DNA of 64,000 nt from Alphaproteobacteria bacterium (lineage in GTDB: Bacteria > Pseudomonadota > Alphaproteobacteria > Micavibrionales > UBA2020). This document shows positions 39,132 through 48,671 of this stretch, piece after piece. The DNA is taken from the NCBI GenBank assembly GCA_016794125.1, contig JAEUKT010000002.1:622848-686847 (forward strand). Reading direction: 5' to 3'. The translations under genes and the position numbers were made by a program. A model generated the notes under the pieces. It ran no database searches and was not told the DNA's origin. It saw only the letters and a program-made list of their open reading frames with translations. Within the stretch, counting starts at the first letter, position 1. Each line of letters begins with the position of its first letter.

Positions 39132-41609
39132 TTATTCGCCGCCGAACATGCCGCCGCCGCTATCGCCGCCGCTGACACCCGGCGCAAAGCCGTTATTGCC
39201 AAGCGGGATCGCGCCGCTGCCGCCATATCCGCCAATACCGCCGATGCCCAGCGCATCGCCAAGGCCTTCCAGCCCCGGCACCATGCCCGTCACGTCGCTG
39301 GCGATGCCCTGCAAGCCTTCAAGGCTCATATTCGACGGATCCTGCAGGCGCGACAGGATCGTTTCCAGCAACTGCGCCGATGCGTCATCCGCCAGCACGT
39401 TGCCGGCGGCGTGTTCCATGAACGGCGCGGCAGTGGCGGCGGGTGCGCCCTCCAGCGACTGCAATTCCTGCATCGCGCCGCGCACATCGTTGTTGTTCAG
39501 CTTCAGCTGCGCGCGGGCGACCACGGCATCGACGCTCGATCCCTGCACATCGTCGATCTTGCGCACCTTGACCAGTTTCGACAGCCGCCGGATCGCTTCT
39601 TCCTGCACGCTGGCGTCCTGTCCCTGCAGCTTCGCCATCACGATGTCCGATGCCAGGCCCTTGAATTCCTGCTGCAGCTGCTGGCGGTTCAGCACGCCGC
39701 TTTTGGCATAGGGGGAAAGCCGTTTCAGCGATTCAACCATCGCCGGGTCTTCGCCCGCGAATTTCTGCATCAGCAGCAAATCCTGTTCAAACGACTGGTT
39801 GGTGTTGATGTTGTTGCGGAATTCATTCAGCCCCAGCAGTAATGCGGCAGCACCCAGATCTTTCGCGCTCACGCCGCCCATCAGCTTGTTCAGCGTGGGG
39901 TCGCCCGCGCGTGCCTTCGCGATCGCGGCGTTCAGCGAATCCCGGTCGGTCGGCGATCCGGCCAGCACGCTTTGCAGGTTGTTCATGGCGCGGCCGGTTT
40001 CCTTGCGCCCCGCATCCGTCTTGTTCATGCCGTTCAGGTTCGCCAGCATGTTCAGGAAGCCTGCGATATTGCGACCGACCTCGGTGTTGCCGGCAACGGC
40101 GGTCACGGTTTTCGCGGCGGTGGTCGCGGTCGTCGAAACGGCCTGCGCCGCGCCGCCCACGGCGGTCACGGCTTCTTCCACCTGCCCGATGCGGTCGTTC
40201 AGCCGCTGGCCGAATGAACGCTGTTCTTCCTGCGCGGCCTTTTGCTGGGCGATGCGTTCCTTTTGCAGCTGCAGGATGCGGCCGTTCAACTCGTCCATCT
40301 TCGCCTGCATCTGGGTGATTTCGTCTGATTTGCTTTTCCACATGAAAATCTCGGGCGCCAGCAGCAGGCCCGCGCCGTACAACGCGCAAATGGTGAACAG
40401 CGACCCCATCACCATCGACCGGTTCACGAAGCGCCATTTTTCGGCGCGCAGCCGCTGTTCCTGCCGTTCCTGGAACGCGCGGCGGTCCAGCATGGAACGG
40501 CGGTCGGGGCCTGAATAGGAATCGTTGCGGATATTGCCGTGGTTGTCGGGGCTGGTGTGGCGCTGGCGGCGATCCTCGCCGCGGCGGCGCTCGCGTTCGC
40601 GTTGCGCCTGCATGGCTTCCGACGGTTTTTGCGCGGGTTTTGACGTGCCGTTGTCGGTCATCGCGGTGTTTCCTTCCTTGTTCCACAGGCGGGCGGGGTC
40701 GATGCCGTTGTCGCGCGCCGCCTTGACCACGGCATCAATGCGCGCTTCGGGCACCGTGCCGCGTTCTTTCCAGCCCTGCACGGTCGATGGCGTGATATCC
40801 AGCTTGCCGGCCAGCGGGCGGATGCCGCCGAACGCCTCGATCACCGCATCCGCCGGCATGGCGGGCGTGCTGGTTGCGTCCTTGTCGCGCAGCAGGTCCA
40901 TGACGGATTCCAGCTGCGGCGCGGCCGCGATGCGCATCACGCGCCAGGGCAGGGGTTTCGCCGCCTCCGCCACGCGGTCGGACAGGCAGACGGCTTCGAT
41001 GCCGGTGGTGCTGCCCGCCAGCGCAGCATCCTGCTGCACCAGCCGCACGAAATTTTCCGCTGTGCGGGCGGACAGCAGCGTGACGGTCGTGATCTCGTTA
41101 TTCTTCAGCGCCTGCACCGTTTCGGCGGGCAGCTTATCGACGAATTTGGCCTTATAGACCGGCACGCGTTCTACATACACGCCGATATCCTGCAGCGCCG
41201 TGCCGAAATCCTCCGCCGTATCCTCGCCGCAGACATGCAGCATGTTTTTCAGCTTCAGGCTGTCTTTTTCCGTCGCGACCAGTTCCTGCAGCGCGGCCGC
41301 ATCGCCCTGCGCGGAATAGACGCGCTGGAACCCGGCGGCTTCGGCGGTATGGGCGGTCGCATCGCCGACCGCGAAAATGGGGATATAGCGTTCGGTGAAG
41401 TTACGGGCAAAAATATTCACGCCCTGCGCCGAGGTAAAGATGAAACCGTTATATTTGGCGATGTCGCCGATATGGTGGTCCAGTTCCACATATTCGGTCA
41501 TCGGGGCGATCAGCGCGCCGAAACCCTCGCGCTTCAACCGGTCGGCAAAATCACCCGCCGCCGGCTGCGGACGCGTGACAAGAATGCGGCGTGTTCTGGT
41601 ATCGGCCAC
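39132..41609 (-). CDS. hemD: HemD fused to an HTH segment and a mitofilin-like protein
   Basis: The 825-aa frame joins three parts. Residues 1-240 are uroporphyrinogen-III synthase (HemD), which closes the tetrapyrrole ring after HemC. Residues about 255-310 form a Cro-like helix-turn-helix (GGIRPLAGKLDITPSTVQGW). From about 317 the protein is basic and disordered, then has a membrane helix (398-418) and a coiled coil and helical domain like alphaproteobacterial mitofilin (HemX-like). A strong AAGGAAGG site lies ten bases before an internal ATG at 40661 (Met317), so the mitofilin part may also be made alone. In most alphaproteobacteria these are separate genes. The Gly-rich tail is low complexity. 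Confidence 0.85.
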   Translation of the reverse strand: MADTRTRRILVTRPQPAAGDFADRLKREGFGALIAPMTEYVELDHHIGDIAKYNGFIFTSAQGVNIFARNFTERYIPIFAVGDATAHTAEAAGFQRVYSAQGDAAALQELVATEKDSLKLKNMLHVCGEDTAEDFGTALQDIGVYVERVPVYKAKFVDKLPAETVQALKNNEITTVTLLSARTAENFVRLVQQDAALAGSTTGIEAVCLSDRVAEAAKPLPWRVMRIAAAPQLESVMDLLRDKDATSTPAMPADAVIEAFGGIRPLAGKLDITPSTVQGWKERGTVPEARIDAVVKAARDNGIDPARLWNKEGNTAMTDNGTSKPAQKPSEAMQAQRERERRRGEDRRQRHTSPDNHGNIRNDSYSGPDRRSMLDRRAFQERQEQRLRAEKWRFVNRSMVMGSLFTICALYGAGLLLAPEIFMWKSKSDEITQMQAKMDELNGRILQLQKERIAQQKAAQEEQRSFGQRLNDRIGQVEEAVTAVGGAAQAVSTTATTAAKTVTAVAGNTEVGRNIAGFLNMLANLNGMNKTDAGRKETGRAMNNLQSVLAGSPTDRDSLNAAIAKARAGDPTLNKLMGGVSAKDLGAAALLLGLNEFRNNINTNQSFEQDLLLMQKFAGEDPAMVESLKRLSPYAKSGVLNRQQLQQEFKGLASDIVMAKLQGQDASVQEEAIRRLSKLVKVRKIDDVQGSSVDAVVARAQLKLNNNDVRGAMQELQSLEGAPAATAAPFMEHAAGNVLADDASAQLLETILSRLQDPSNMSLEGLQGIASDVTGMVPGLEGLGDALGIGGIGGYGGSGAIPLGNNGFAPGVSGGDSGGGMFGGE
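40659..40680 (-). promoter_or_regulatory. Internal ribosome binding site and ATG for the mitofilin part
   Basis: On the minus strand AAGGAAGG, ten bases, then ATG at 40661-40659, in frame within the hemD fusion. It is stronger than most ribosome binding sites in the window. Confidence 0.6.
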
Positions 41610-41791
41610 GGCTCTAAATCCCCTTTAACTTATCCCCTTGTTATCATGACGATCATAGACCGCGATGGTCAACAATTCCTTGATAGAACGCGCCATTCCG
41701 GCATTCATTACGCGGGCAGGGGTCAATTCGTTGATTATACCCCAAAATTATGTTAAAAATAGTTATCCATTCAGTGCAAAAGGCGTAGCTG

Positions 41792-42433
41792 GTGAAAGAC
41801 GATCTGGTCCGTGAAATTCATGGGGTTCTGGATGCCTATATCGAAAAGGCGAACTACGTCTATTGCCACAAACAAACCGTCTGCCATGTGCTGCTGTCCT
41901 GCGAAGGCAGCACGGAATTCCGCACCACTTATCCGCGCCCCCATTTCCACCAGCCGCCGGTCGATCTGGAGCGCGAACACGGGTTCAAAGGCATCGCCGG
42001 CAATTACAAACTGCCCGAAGGTTTGAAGGCATCCGAATTACAAGGTTACGGCGAAATCCTGCGCCACGCCGCGCAGGCGGGCGAATTGTCGGTCGATGAA
42101 ATGAATGAAAAGTTCGACGAGGTGCTGCTGTCACTCGCCGCCCGTAATCCGCAGCTGGCAAAACTTGATCCGGGCGACGATTGGCTCGGCCGCTATAATA
42201 TCGTGCTGGGCGTCGCCAGCGAATTCAACGTGAAGGATATCCAGTTCTTCCTCGACACCTTCCCCGATATCGCGCCCAAAGACGATCAGGGACATTACGC
42301 CAGATTGTGGGAAAATATCCGCGGCCTGCCGCTCATCTGGATGCCCGCGCCCGACACGCTCATCAGCATCGCCACGCAGATGCAGGGCAGGGTGATCGAA
42401 CAGAAGCCGTTGCCGAAATGGAATGCGGGCTGA
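41792..42433 (+). CDS. Hypothetical protein, 213 aa
   Basis: It starts at GTG eight bases after AAAAGG. The sequence is soluble with mixed helices, containing YVYCHKQTVCHVLLSCEGS near the start and IQFFLDTFPDIAPKDDQ later. No motif of a known enzyme is recognised. It is inserted between hemC and hemD on the opposite strand, breaking the usual hemC-hemD neighbourhood, and is followed by the palindromic element at 42459-42574. Confidence 0.7.
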   Translation: MKDDLVREIHGVLDAYIEKANYVYCHKQTVCHVLLSCEGSTEFRTTYPRPHFHQPPVDLEREHGFKGIAGNYKLPEGLKASELQGYGEILRHAAQAGELSVDEMNEKFDEVLLSLAARNPQLAKLDPGDDWLGRYNIVLGVASEFNVKDIQFFLDTFPDIAPKDDQGHYARLWENIRGLPLIWMPAPDTLISIATQMQGRVIEQKPLPKWNAG

Positions 42434-42458
42434 GCTTAATCCGAAATTTTAAACTTAC

Positions 42459-42574
42459 GCCACCCCGCCGCAGGGCGGGGTCCGGCCACGCGGCGTCTGC
42501 CGCGTATGTGAGTCATTGCGCTGAGTCATGAGACGCGCGGACGCGCTTCCGGACCCCGCCCTGCGGCGGGGTGG
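42459..42574. repeat. REP/BIME-like palindromic element
   Basis: Two perfectly complementary 27-base arms (42459-42485 and 42548-42574) flank 62 bases. Each arm itself contains a CCCCGCC/GGCGGGG hairpin, and the central part has further GC-rich inverted pairs. It lies between convergent stops and may also act as a bidirectional terminator. No second copy was noticed in the window. Confidence 0.75.
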
Positions 42575-42582
42575 CGAAATTG

Positions 42583-43512
42583 TTACGCCTTCCCCTGTTG
42601 CTTCAGGATATCGCGTCCCGCCGCTTCGCCCAGCGTTTTTGCTTCGCCGGGGTTGGTGACGTTCATCAGGTATGATACGCGGAACACGCGTTTGCCGTCT
42701 TCGGACGCGGCCAGCGCCTCGAATTTCGCGCGGCCCTGCGGGTCGGTTTCGTGCAGCAGTGCCGCCAGCGGGGTTTTGCACGATCCGTCCATCGTCGCCA
42801 GAAAAGCGCGCTCTGCCGTCACGCGCAATTCGGTTTTGTAGCAATGGATGGGCGCCAGCAACGCCTGTGTTTCGCGGTCGCTGCTCCGCACCTCGATGCC
42901 AACGGCGCCCTGCGCGACGGCGGGCAGCATTTCATCGGTCGATAAATAATGCTGGATCAGGCTTTCCTGACCCAACCGTTTCAATCCGGCGGCGGCCAGC
43001 AGCGTGGCATCCACCACGCCTTCCTCCAGCTTCTTCAGCCGCGTGCCCACATTGCCGCGGAACGTCACGACCTTTAAATCGGGGCGCTGCGCCAGCACCA
43101 ATGCCTGACGGCGCAGGCTGGATGTGCCCACCACCGAACCCGGCGGCAGCGTGGCAATCGAATTTGCCTTCAGCGAAAAAAACGCGTCGCGTACATCTTC
43201 GCGCGGCAGCAGGCAGGGGATGCTCAAACCGTCCGGCAGTTGCGTCGGCATGTCCTTCATCGAATGCACGGCGCAGTCGATGCCGCCGTCCAGCAGGGCG
43301 TCTTCGATCTCTTTGGTGAACAGGCCCTTGCCGCCGACTTCGGATAACGGGCGGTCCTGTATGCGGTCGCCGCTGGTCACGATCTTGACGATCTCCACCG
43401 CGCCCTCCGCCTTCAAATGCGGGTGCTTCGCCTGCAAGGCGGCGATCAACAGATGGGTCTGGGCAAGGGCGAGGGGGCTGCCCCGCGTGCCGATTTTCAA
43501 TGTGGCTTTCAT
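42583..43512 (-). CDS. hemC: Hydroxymethylbilane synthase (porphobilinogen deaminase)
   Basis: HemC joins four porphobilinogens into hydroxymethylbilane for tetrapyrrole synthesis. The 309-aa protein starts MKATLKIGTRGSPLALAQ; a frame to 43548 is open but adds atypical residues. It has the catalytic Asp87 in VHSMKDMPTQLP, the FRGNVGTRL loop and the dipyrromethane-cofactor Cys245 in MDGSCKTPLAA. The length is standard. It lies on the same strand as hemD and hemY, with one unrelated gene and a palindromic element between. Confidence 0.96.
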   Translation of the reverse strand: MKATLKIGTRGSPLALAQTHLLIAALQAKHPHLKAEGAVEIVKIVTSGDRIQDRPLSEVGGKGLFTKEIEDALLDGGIDCAVHSMKDMPTQLPDGLSIPCLLPREDVRDAFFSLKANSIATLPPGSVVGTSSLRRQALVLAQRPDLKVVTFRGNVGTRLKKLEEGVVDATLLAAAGLKRLGQESLIQHYLSTDEMLPAVAQGAVGIEVRSSDRETQALLAPIHCYKTELRVTAERAFLATMDGSCKTPLAALLHETDPQGRAKFEALAASEDGKRVFRVSYLMNVTNPGEAKTLGEAAGRDILKQQGKA

Positions 43513-43866
43513 AGGGGCAGTTATACGGCGGCGGGGGCTTCGAATCAAATTTTTGGGTGCAAAAGTAATAAAATTATACTCATCTAGAGCATATTATGGG
43601 AATGAAATTAAAATAATTCAGATAGCGCGGGATTCGCCGTATTTACAAGCATTTCAGGGTGATGCTATTCCACTATCGAAAATAGAAACATCTTCAGGAA
43701 AATCGCGACACAACCGAACTTGACGGTTTTGCCGCGCCCAAGGTATGTAGGACATATGCACCCCACTTTCTTTACGGGAACGATCTCAACCACCCTCACA
43801 TGAGGCGGGGCGCATATTGCTGCGAATAAAAAACGAAAAACAATTTAAACAGGAGCACAGAAGACA
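43513..43866 (+). other. Intergenic region between hemC and the SPFH genes
   Basis: This 354-base divergent gap is more AT-rich than its surroundings (43550-43620). It holds the promoters for both sides and shows no gene. The best plus-strand promoter candidate is at 43720-43749. Confidence 0.6.
43720..43749 (+). promoter_or_regulatory. Promoter candidate for the SPFH pair
   Basis: TTGACG, 18 bases, TATGTA. The predicted leader would be about 110 bases. Confidence 0.35.
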
Positions 43867-44823
43867 ATGATTTTAGAAACCGCACTTATCGCAGGCGCAG
43901 TCATCGCTGGTGGCGGCGCTGCTGTCGGCTGGCTTTCCAGCATGATCATGAATGTCCGCGAAAAGCAGGAAGTCCTGATCGAAAGCTTCGGCAAATATAC
44001 GAAAACCGTGAACACCCCTGGCCTGCGCCTGAAAAAACCCTGGCCGTTTGAAACCGTCGCCGAACGCGTGCCGACCGCGCTGCAGGAATTCAAGGAAGAC
44101 CTCGCCACCAAAACCAAAGACAACATCTTCGTGACCGTGCCGATCAAGATGCACCTCGAAGTTCAGGATTCGAAAAAATACCACTATGAATCGAACGACC
44201 CGCTGAAACAGGTGATGAGCCGCGTGGCCGCAACTGTGAAGCAGCTGACATCTAACATGGACTTCGCGGAACTCTATCAGGCGCGCCAGACGATTTCGGA
44301 TCAGGTGCGCGATAACGTGGGCAAGGAAATCGAAACCCTCTACGGCATGCGTCTCGTCGACGTGATCGTCGATGAACCGCACGCGCCGCAGGACCTGCAG
44401 AACAAGTACAACAACGTCAAGGGCTCCGAAATGGAACGCCAGACGATGCTGAACATGGCTGAAGCCGAAAAGAAACGCATGATCCTTGAAGCCGAAGGCC
44501 GCAAGGAAGCGCAGAAACTGGACGGCGAAGGTATCGCGGCCCAGCGTTCCGCGATCTTCGAAAACTACGCGCAGCAGTTCAATAAACTGGCGAAGGAAGG
44601 GCTGTCGGAAGAAATGGCGCACCAGATCATCACGCTCGCCATGCAGAACGACACCATCCGCGACGCGGCGAAAAATGGCAACATCATCATCACCAGCGGC
44701 AACGCGAGCGATGTGCTGAGCCAGATGCAGGCACTCGGCAAATCGCTGACCAAGCCCGCGAACGGCAACTCGGCCGACGGCATCGCAAGCCCCGCCGCGC
44801 ATAAACCGCCGAAACAAGGCTAA
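43867..44823 (+). CDS. SPFH/band-7 protein, copy 1
   Basis: A 318-aa SPFH (stomatin/prohibitin/flotillin) protein. It has a short N-terminal membrane helix (about 5-25), then the band-7 domain (NVREKQEVLIESFGKYTKTV, TKTKDNIFVTVPIKMHLEVQ, ELYQARQTISDQVRDNVGKE) and a coiled coil rich in Ala/Glu (AEAEKKRMILEAEGRKEAQK). These proteins oligomerise on membranes and organise microdomains or proteases. The pattern is close to plant hypersensitive-induced-reaction proteins and to YbbK-like stomatins. The start has AGGAGCACAG upstream. A hairpin separates it from its paralogue. Confidence 0.92.
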   Translation: MILETALIAGAVIAGGGAAVGWLSSMIMNVREKQEVLIESFGKYTKTVNTPGLRLKKPWPFETVAERVPTALQEFKEDLATKTKDNIFVTVPIKMHLEVQDSKKYHYESNDPLKQVMSRVAATVKQLTSNMDFAELYQARQTISDQVRDNVGKEIETLYGMRLVDVIVDEPHAPQDLQNKYNNVKGSEMERQTMLNMAEAEKKRMILEAEGRKEAQKLDGEGIAAQRSAIFENYAQQFNKLAKEGLSEEMAHQIITLAMQNDTIRDAAKNGNIIITSGNASDVLSQMQALGKSLTKPANGNSADGIASPAAHKPPKQG

Positions 44824-44846
44824 TCAACAACCCCTACAACCGGAAA

Positions 44847-44874
44847 CGGCCTGCGGAATCAACCCCGCAGGCCG
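44847..44874 (+). terminator. Hairpin between the SPFH genes
   Basis: A perfect 10-bp stem CGGCCTGCGG / CCGCAGGCCG with an 8-base loop, followed by CTTTCG. It could partly terminate or stabilise the upstream message. Confidence 0.5.
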
Positions 44875-44908
44875 CTTTCGCCTCGAAACAAAAAAGGAAA
44901 AAGACACA

Positions 44909-45787
44909 ATGGCATTTATCTTCACCGTCCGCGAAAAAGAAGCGGTCATCATGCAAAGCTTCGGCAAATACACGCAGACCATCACCACCCCCGGCATCAC
45001 GGTCGTGCCGCCCTGGCACAATATCGCGGCGCGCGTCGACCTATCCATCAAACAGGGCGAAGAAACGCTTTCCACGAAAACCAAGGACGATATTTTCGTC
45101 TCCATCCCGATCAAGATGCATTTGCAGGTGACGGATGCGAAGCGTTACCATTACGACAGCAACAAGCCCGACGAACAGGTCAAGGCACGCGTGGCCGCGA
45201 CCGTGAAGCAGCTCGTCTCCGGCATGGAATTCATCGAACTGTACCAGACCCGCGAACAAATCTCCGAACTCGCGCGCCAGAAGGTCGGCAAGGAAATCGA
45301 AGACCTGTATGGCATGCGTCTGGTCGATGTGATCGTCGACGAACCCCATGCGGATGCGCAGGCGAAGGCGTCATTCTCCTCCGTCAAAGAAGCGGAGCGC
45401 AATAAGCTCGCCGCTCAGAACGATTCCGAAGCGATCAAGATGCGCATCATCGCCGAAGCCGAAGCGCGCAAAGAGGCGCTCCGCCTGCACGGCGAAGGCA
45501 TCGCGGCGCAGCGCAACGCGATCTTTGAAAACTACGCCGAACAGTTCAACAAGCTGGCGCAAAAGGGCATGTCGCCCGAAATGGCGCACGAGGTCATCAC
45601 CCTTGCGATGGCGCTCGACACCACGCGCGACGCGGCCGAAAAGGGCAACCTGATCGTGACAACGACGAATGCGAACGAACTGCTGGGCCAGATGCAGACG
45701 CTCGGCAAGACGCTGACCAAGCCGGCCGCACCCCAGAACGACAACCTGGCCGCGCCCGCCGCGCACAAGCCCCCGAAACAGGGCTAA
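44909..45787 (+). CDS. SPFH/band-7 protein, copy 2
   Basis: A 292-aa paralogue of the preceding protein without the N-terminal membrane helix; it starts at [20 protein letters not shown]. The band-7 domain and the Ala/Glu coiled coil are retained, and both proteins end with the same AAHKPPKQG. It may bind the membrane through its partner. AAAAAGGAAAAAG is its ribosome binding site. A strong terminator follows. Two adjacent unequal SPFH proteins suggest a hetero-oligomer like the HflK/HflC pair, though they are not HflK/HflC by sequence. Confidence 0.92.
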   Translation: MAFIFTVREKEAVIMQSFGKYTQTITTPGITVVPPWHNIAARVDLSIKQGEETLSTKTKDDIFVSIPIKMHLQVTDAKRYHYDSNKPDEQVKARVAATVKQLVSGMEFIELYQTREQISELARQKVGKEIEDLYGMRLVDVIVDEPHADAQAKASFSSVKEAERNKLAAQNDSEAIKMRIIAEAEARKEALRLHGEGIAAQRNAIFENYAEQFNKLAQKGMSPEMAHEVITLAMALDTTRDAAEKGNLIVTTTNANELLGQMQTLGKTLTKPAAPQNDNLAAPAAHKPPKQG

Positions 45788-45810
45788 GCGCAGGGTCAAA
45801 ACCCTTAACA

Positions 45811-45846
45811 AACGGCCCCGTTGCAAAACGGGGCCGTTTTGCTTTT
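45811..45846 (+). terminator. Terminator after the SPFH pair
   Basis: A perfect 12-bp stem AACGGCCCCGTT / AACGGGGCCGTT with a GCAA loop, followed by TTGCTTTTT. Confidence 0.9.
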
Positions 45847-45875
45847 TGGCGCGGGGCTATGCTATAACCATAGCC

Positions 45876-46943
45876 ATGAAAGTACTGGGCATCGAAACCA
45901 GCTGCGACGAAACCGCCGTCGCCGTTGTCACATCGGAAAAGCAGATTCTGGCGAACCTTGTGTTGAGCCAGATGGAACATGTGCAATTCGGCGGCGTGGT
46001 GCCTGAAATCGCCGCGCGCGCGCATCTGACGCATATCGATACGCTGGTGGCGCAGGCTTTGGCGCAATCGAAACTGACGTTCAAAGATCTAGACGGCATC
46101 GCCGTCACCGCCGGCCCCGGCCTGATCGGCGGCGTGCTGGTGGGCGTGATGACGGCGAAAGCAATATCGGCCGTGCATGGCACGCCATTGATCGGCGTTA
46201 ATCACCTTGAAGGCCATGCGCTGACCGTGCGGCTGACCGATGACGTAAAATTCCCCTACCTGCTGCTGCTGGTTTCCGGCGGGCATTGCCAGTTATTGAT
46301 TGTCGAAGGTGTCGGCAAATATAAACGCATCGGCACCACCATCGACGATGCGGCGGGCGAGGCGTTTGATAAAACGTCGAAACTGCTGGGGCTCGGTTAT
46401 CCCGGCGGGCCTGCGGTGGAACGCATGGCGGCATCCTGCGGCACGCCCGACCGCGCGCGCAAAAAATTTCCGCTGCCGAAACCGATGGTGGGCAAGCCCG
46501 GCTGCGATTTTTCCTTCTCCGGCCTGAAAACCGCCGTGCGCCGCATGGCCGATGCCCTGCCCGAAGAAATCCCGCAGGAAGATTTAGTGGATATCTGCTT
46601 TGCGTTTCAGGATGTGGTGGCCGATGTGCTGTCCGACCGCGTGAAAAACGCGATTGCTATTTACAAAAACCGCTGCCCCAATGCCCATGCGCTGGTTGTG
46701 GCGGGCGGCGTTGCGGCGAACAAGGCGCTGCGCGGCGTACTGGAAAAAATCTCATCGGATGCCGGTTTGCGTTTTATCGCGCCGCCGCTGAAACTCTGCA
46801 CCGATAACGCCGCCATGATCGCCTGGGCGGGCATGGAACGGCTGCAACTGGGGCAGACCGATGCACCCGATTTCAAGGTCCATGCGCGCTGGCCGCTCGA
46901 CCCCGATGCGCCGGTCGCCCAAATCAAATCGCAAAGGATATAA
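45876..46943 (+). CDS. tsaD: tRNA threonylcarbamoyladenosine transferase (TsaD)
   Basis: TsaD transfers threonylcarbamoyl to A37 of ANN-decoding tRNAs. The 355-aa protein starts [18 protein letters not shown], the family's N-terminal signature. It has the metal-binding [16 protein letters not shown] and the C-terminal [12 protein letters not shown] and DNAAMIAW. A frame open from 45846 is rejected because the conserved start is at 45876. It is followed one base later by gpsA, a standard alphaproteobacterial pairing. Confidence 0.96.
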   Translation: MKVLGIETSCDETAVAVVTSEKQILANLVLSQMEHVQFGGVVPEIAARAHLTHIDTLVAQALAQSKLTFKDLDGIAVTAGPGLIGGVLVGVMTAKAISAVHGTPLIGVNHLEGHALTVRLTDDVKFPYLLLLVSGGHCQLLIVEGVGKYKRIGTTIDDAAGEAFDKTSKLLGLGYPGGPAVERMAASCGTPDRARKKFPLPKPMVGKPGCDFSFSGLKTAVRRMADALPEEIPQEDLVDICFAFQDVVADVLSDRVKNAIAIYKNRCPNAHALVVAGGVAANKALRGVLEKISSDAGLRFIAPPLKLCTDNAAMIAWAGMERLQLGQTDAPDFKVHARWPLDPDAPVAQIKSQRI

Positions 46944-46944
46944 A

Positions 46945-47952
46945 ATGTCCGGAATCCAAAATATCGCCGTCATCGGCGGCGGTTCATGGGGCACGGCGCT
47001 GGCGCAGATTTTTGCACAAGCCGGGCGCGATGTTATTTTGTTTGCCCGCGATGCGGGGCTGGCCGAAAAAATCAACACCACCCACGAAAACCCGACCTAT
47101 CTTGCGGGCGCGAAACTGGATGCGCGGCTGAAGGCGACGGCGGATCTTGCCGCTGCGGTAAAAACCGCACAGCTGGTGATGCTCGTCACGCCTACGCAAT
47201 ATTTGCGCGACACGATGAAGAAACTTGCGCCCCTGCTGCCCGCCGCCGTGCCGGTGCTGAACGCGTCCAAGGGCATCGAAATGACGACGGGCTATTTGTT
47301 GTCCGAAGTCGCGGCGGAAATCCTGCCGGGCCATCCCTATGCCGCTTTCTCCGGCCCCACCTTTGCAACCGAAGCGGTGCGCGGGCTGCCCACCGCCATC
47401 ACGCTCGCCACTACGGCTGATGCGAAAATCGCGCAGACATGGGCAACAGCCCTGCGCGGGCGCGCCTTCCGTCCTTATCTGTCCGACGATGTGATCGGCG
47501 TTGAAATCGCGGGCGCGCTCAAAAACGTCATCGCAATCGCCTGCGGTATCGTCGAGGGGCGCGGGCTTGGCCAGAACGCAAAAGCCGCCGTGATGACGCG
47601 CGGCATCGCTGAAATCCGCCGCCTTGGCGTGAAGCGCGGCGCGAAACCGGAAACATTCCTCGGCCTGGCGGGGCTTGGCGACCTCACGCTCACTTGTTCA
47701 TCGATGACGTCCCGCAACTATTCGCTGGGGTTTGAACTGGGGCAGGGCAAGCCGCTGAAGCAAATTTTGGCCGAGCGCAAATCGGTGTCGGAAGGCGTCA
47801 CAACATCATGGGCGGTCGCCGATTACGCGGCGGCGCATGATGTCGATATGCCGATATGTCTCGCGGTCAAGGAAATCCTGCATAACGGCGCGAATGTGGA
47901 TGATATCGTGATGGGCCTGCTGTCACGCGACCTGAAAAACGAAAACCATTAA
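46945..47952 (+). CDS. gpsA: Glycerol-3-phosphate dehydrogenase (GpsA)
   Basis: GpsA reduces dihydroxyacetone phosphate to sn-glycerol-3-phosphate for phospholipid synthesis. The 335-aa product has the nucleotide loop VIGGGSWGTALAQIFA, the catalytic-Lys region VEIAGALKNVIAIACG, and FLGLAGLGDLTLTCSS. The start MSGIQNIAVIG has AAAGGAT upstream. It shares a transcript with tsaD and converges on the phosphatase-like gene with a short overlap of stops. Confidence 0.96.
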   Translation: MSGIQNIAVIGGGSWGTALAQIFAQAGRDVILFARDAGLAEKINTTHENPTYLAGAKLDARLKATADLAAAVKTAQLVMLVTPTQYLRDTMKKLAPLLPAAVPVLNASKGIEMTTGYLLSEVAAEILPGHPYAAFSGPTFATEAVRGLPTAITLATTADAKIAQTWATALRGRAFRPYLSDDVIGVEIAGALKNVIAIACGIVEGRGLGQNAKAAVMTRGIAEIRRLGVKRGAKPETFLGLAGLGDLTLTCSSMTSRNYSLGFELGQGKPLKQILAERKSVSEGVTTSWAVADYAAAHDVDMPICLAVKEILHNGANVDDIVMGLLSRDLKNENH

Positions 47953-48569
47953 GGCTTCGGCGGTATCAGACCCGGCGGCGCTTTTTCCGGATGCATCCTT
48001 GCGAACCATTCGGGGCGCTCCCGCATCATGTCGCGGCGGTTGCTTTCGGCCTGCGCGCGGCGGGCGGAAATTTCAGGGTGGTCCAGCACGGCCTGCAGCA
48101 GCTTGCCGCCGCGTCCCGCCAGCTGATCGACCATTTCCATGACGATGATATTGGGTGCCGCCTGCGGGCGTATCGCCAGCAGCATGTCGATCAATTCATT
48201 CTCCGGCTTTTCGGGATGCAGCAGCGCCATTGCGCCCAGCGCCATCGCGGTCGACCGCGCCTTGCCGGCATGGCAATGGATAATCACGGGGCCGGTCGCG
48301 GCATGTTCCATGATGAATTCCAAACCCTCTTTCACCTGTTTCAGGTCGGGGCCGTCCTTCACGGGCTGTTCAGAATCCCAGAACACCAGAATTTTTTGGG
48401 CGATCTCGGCATGGCCGTGGGCGGCCAGGCGCGGGGCGGAGCCGTTCTTGTCCAGCGACGCGCCCGGATGTTCGATCGACAGCACGGCGGAAACGGGCGT
48501 GCCCGCCGCGTCCTGCGCGGCGACGGTTTTCAGCACTTCATTGGCGCGGCAAATGATGATGTCGGTCAT
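47949..48569 (-). CDS. Tyrosine/dual-specificity phosphatase-like protein
   Basis: A 206-aa protein with the CX5R phosphatase loop VIIHCHAGKARSTA (Cys99, Arg105), the nucleophile and phosphate-binding residues of the family. Upstream DSEQPVKDGPD may hold the general-acid Asp. It is soluble and has no export signal. Small phosphatases of this type are common in alphaproteobacteria, usually without known substrates. It converges with gpsA. Confidence 0.85.
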   Translation of the reverse strand: MTDIIICRANEVLKTVAAQDAAGTPVSAVLSIEHPGASLDKNGSAPRLAAHGHAEIAQKILVFWDSEQPVKDGPDLKQVKEGLEFIMEHAATGPVIIHCHAGKARSTAMALGAMALLHPEKPENELIDMLLAIRPQAAPNIIVMEMVDQLAGRGGKLLQAVLDHPEISARRAQAESNRRDMMRERPEWFARMHPEKAPPGLIPPKP

Positions 48570-48671
48570 GGGAATTTTATACTCCGAATCCCGTTATTAT
48601 GCAAACGGCCAATAAAGCGGGTTTTTCATGCGCGAATCCAATGCTAAAACCAAAGAAAAATGGAGGGCGCT

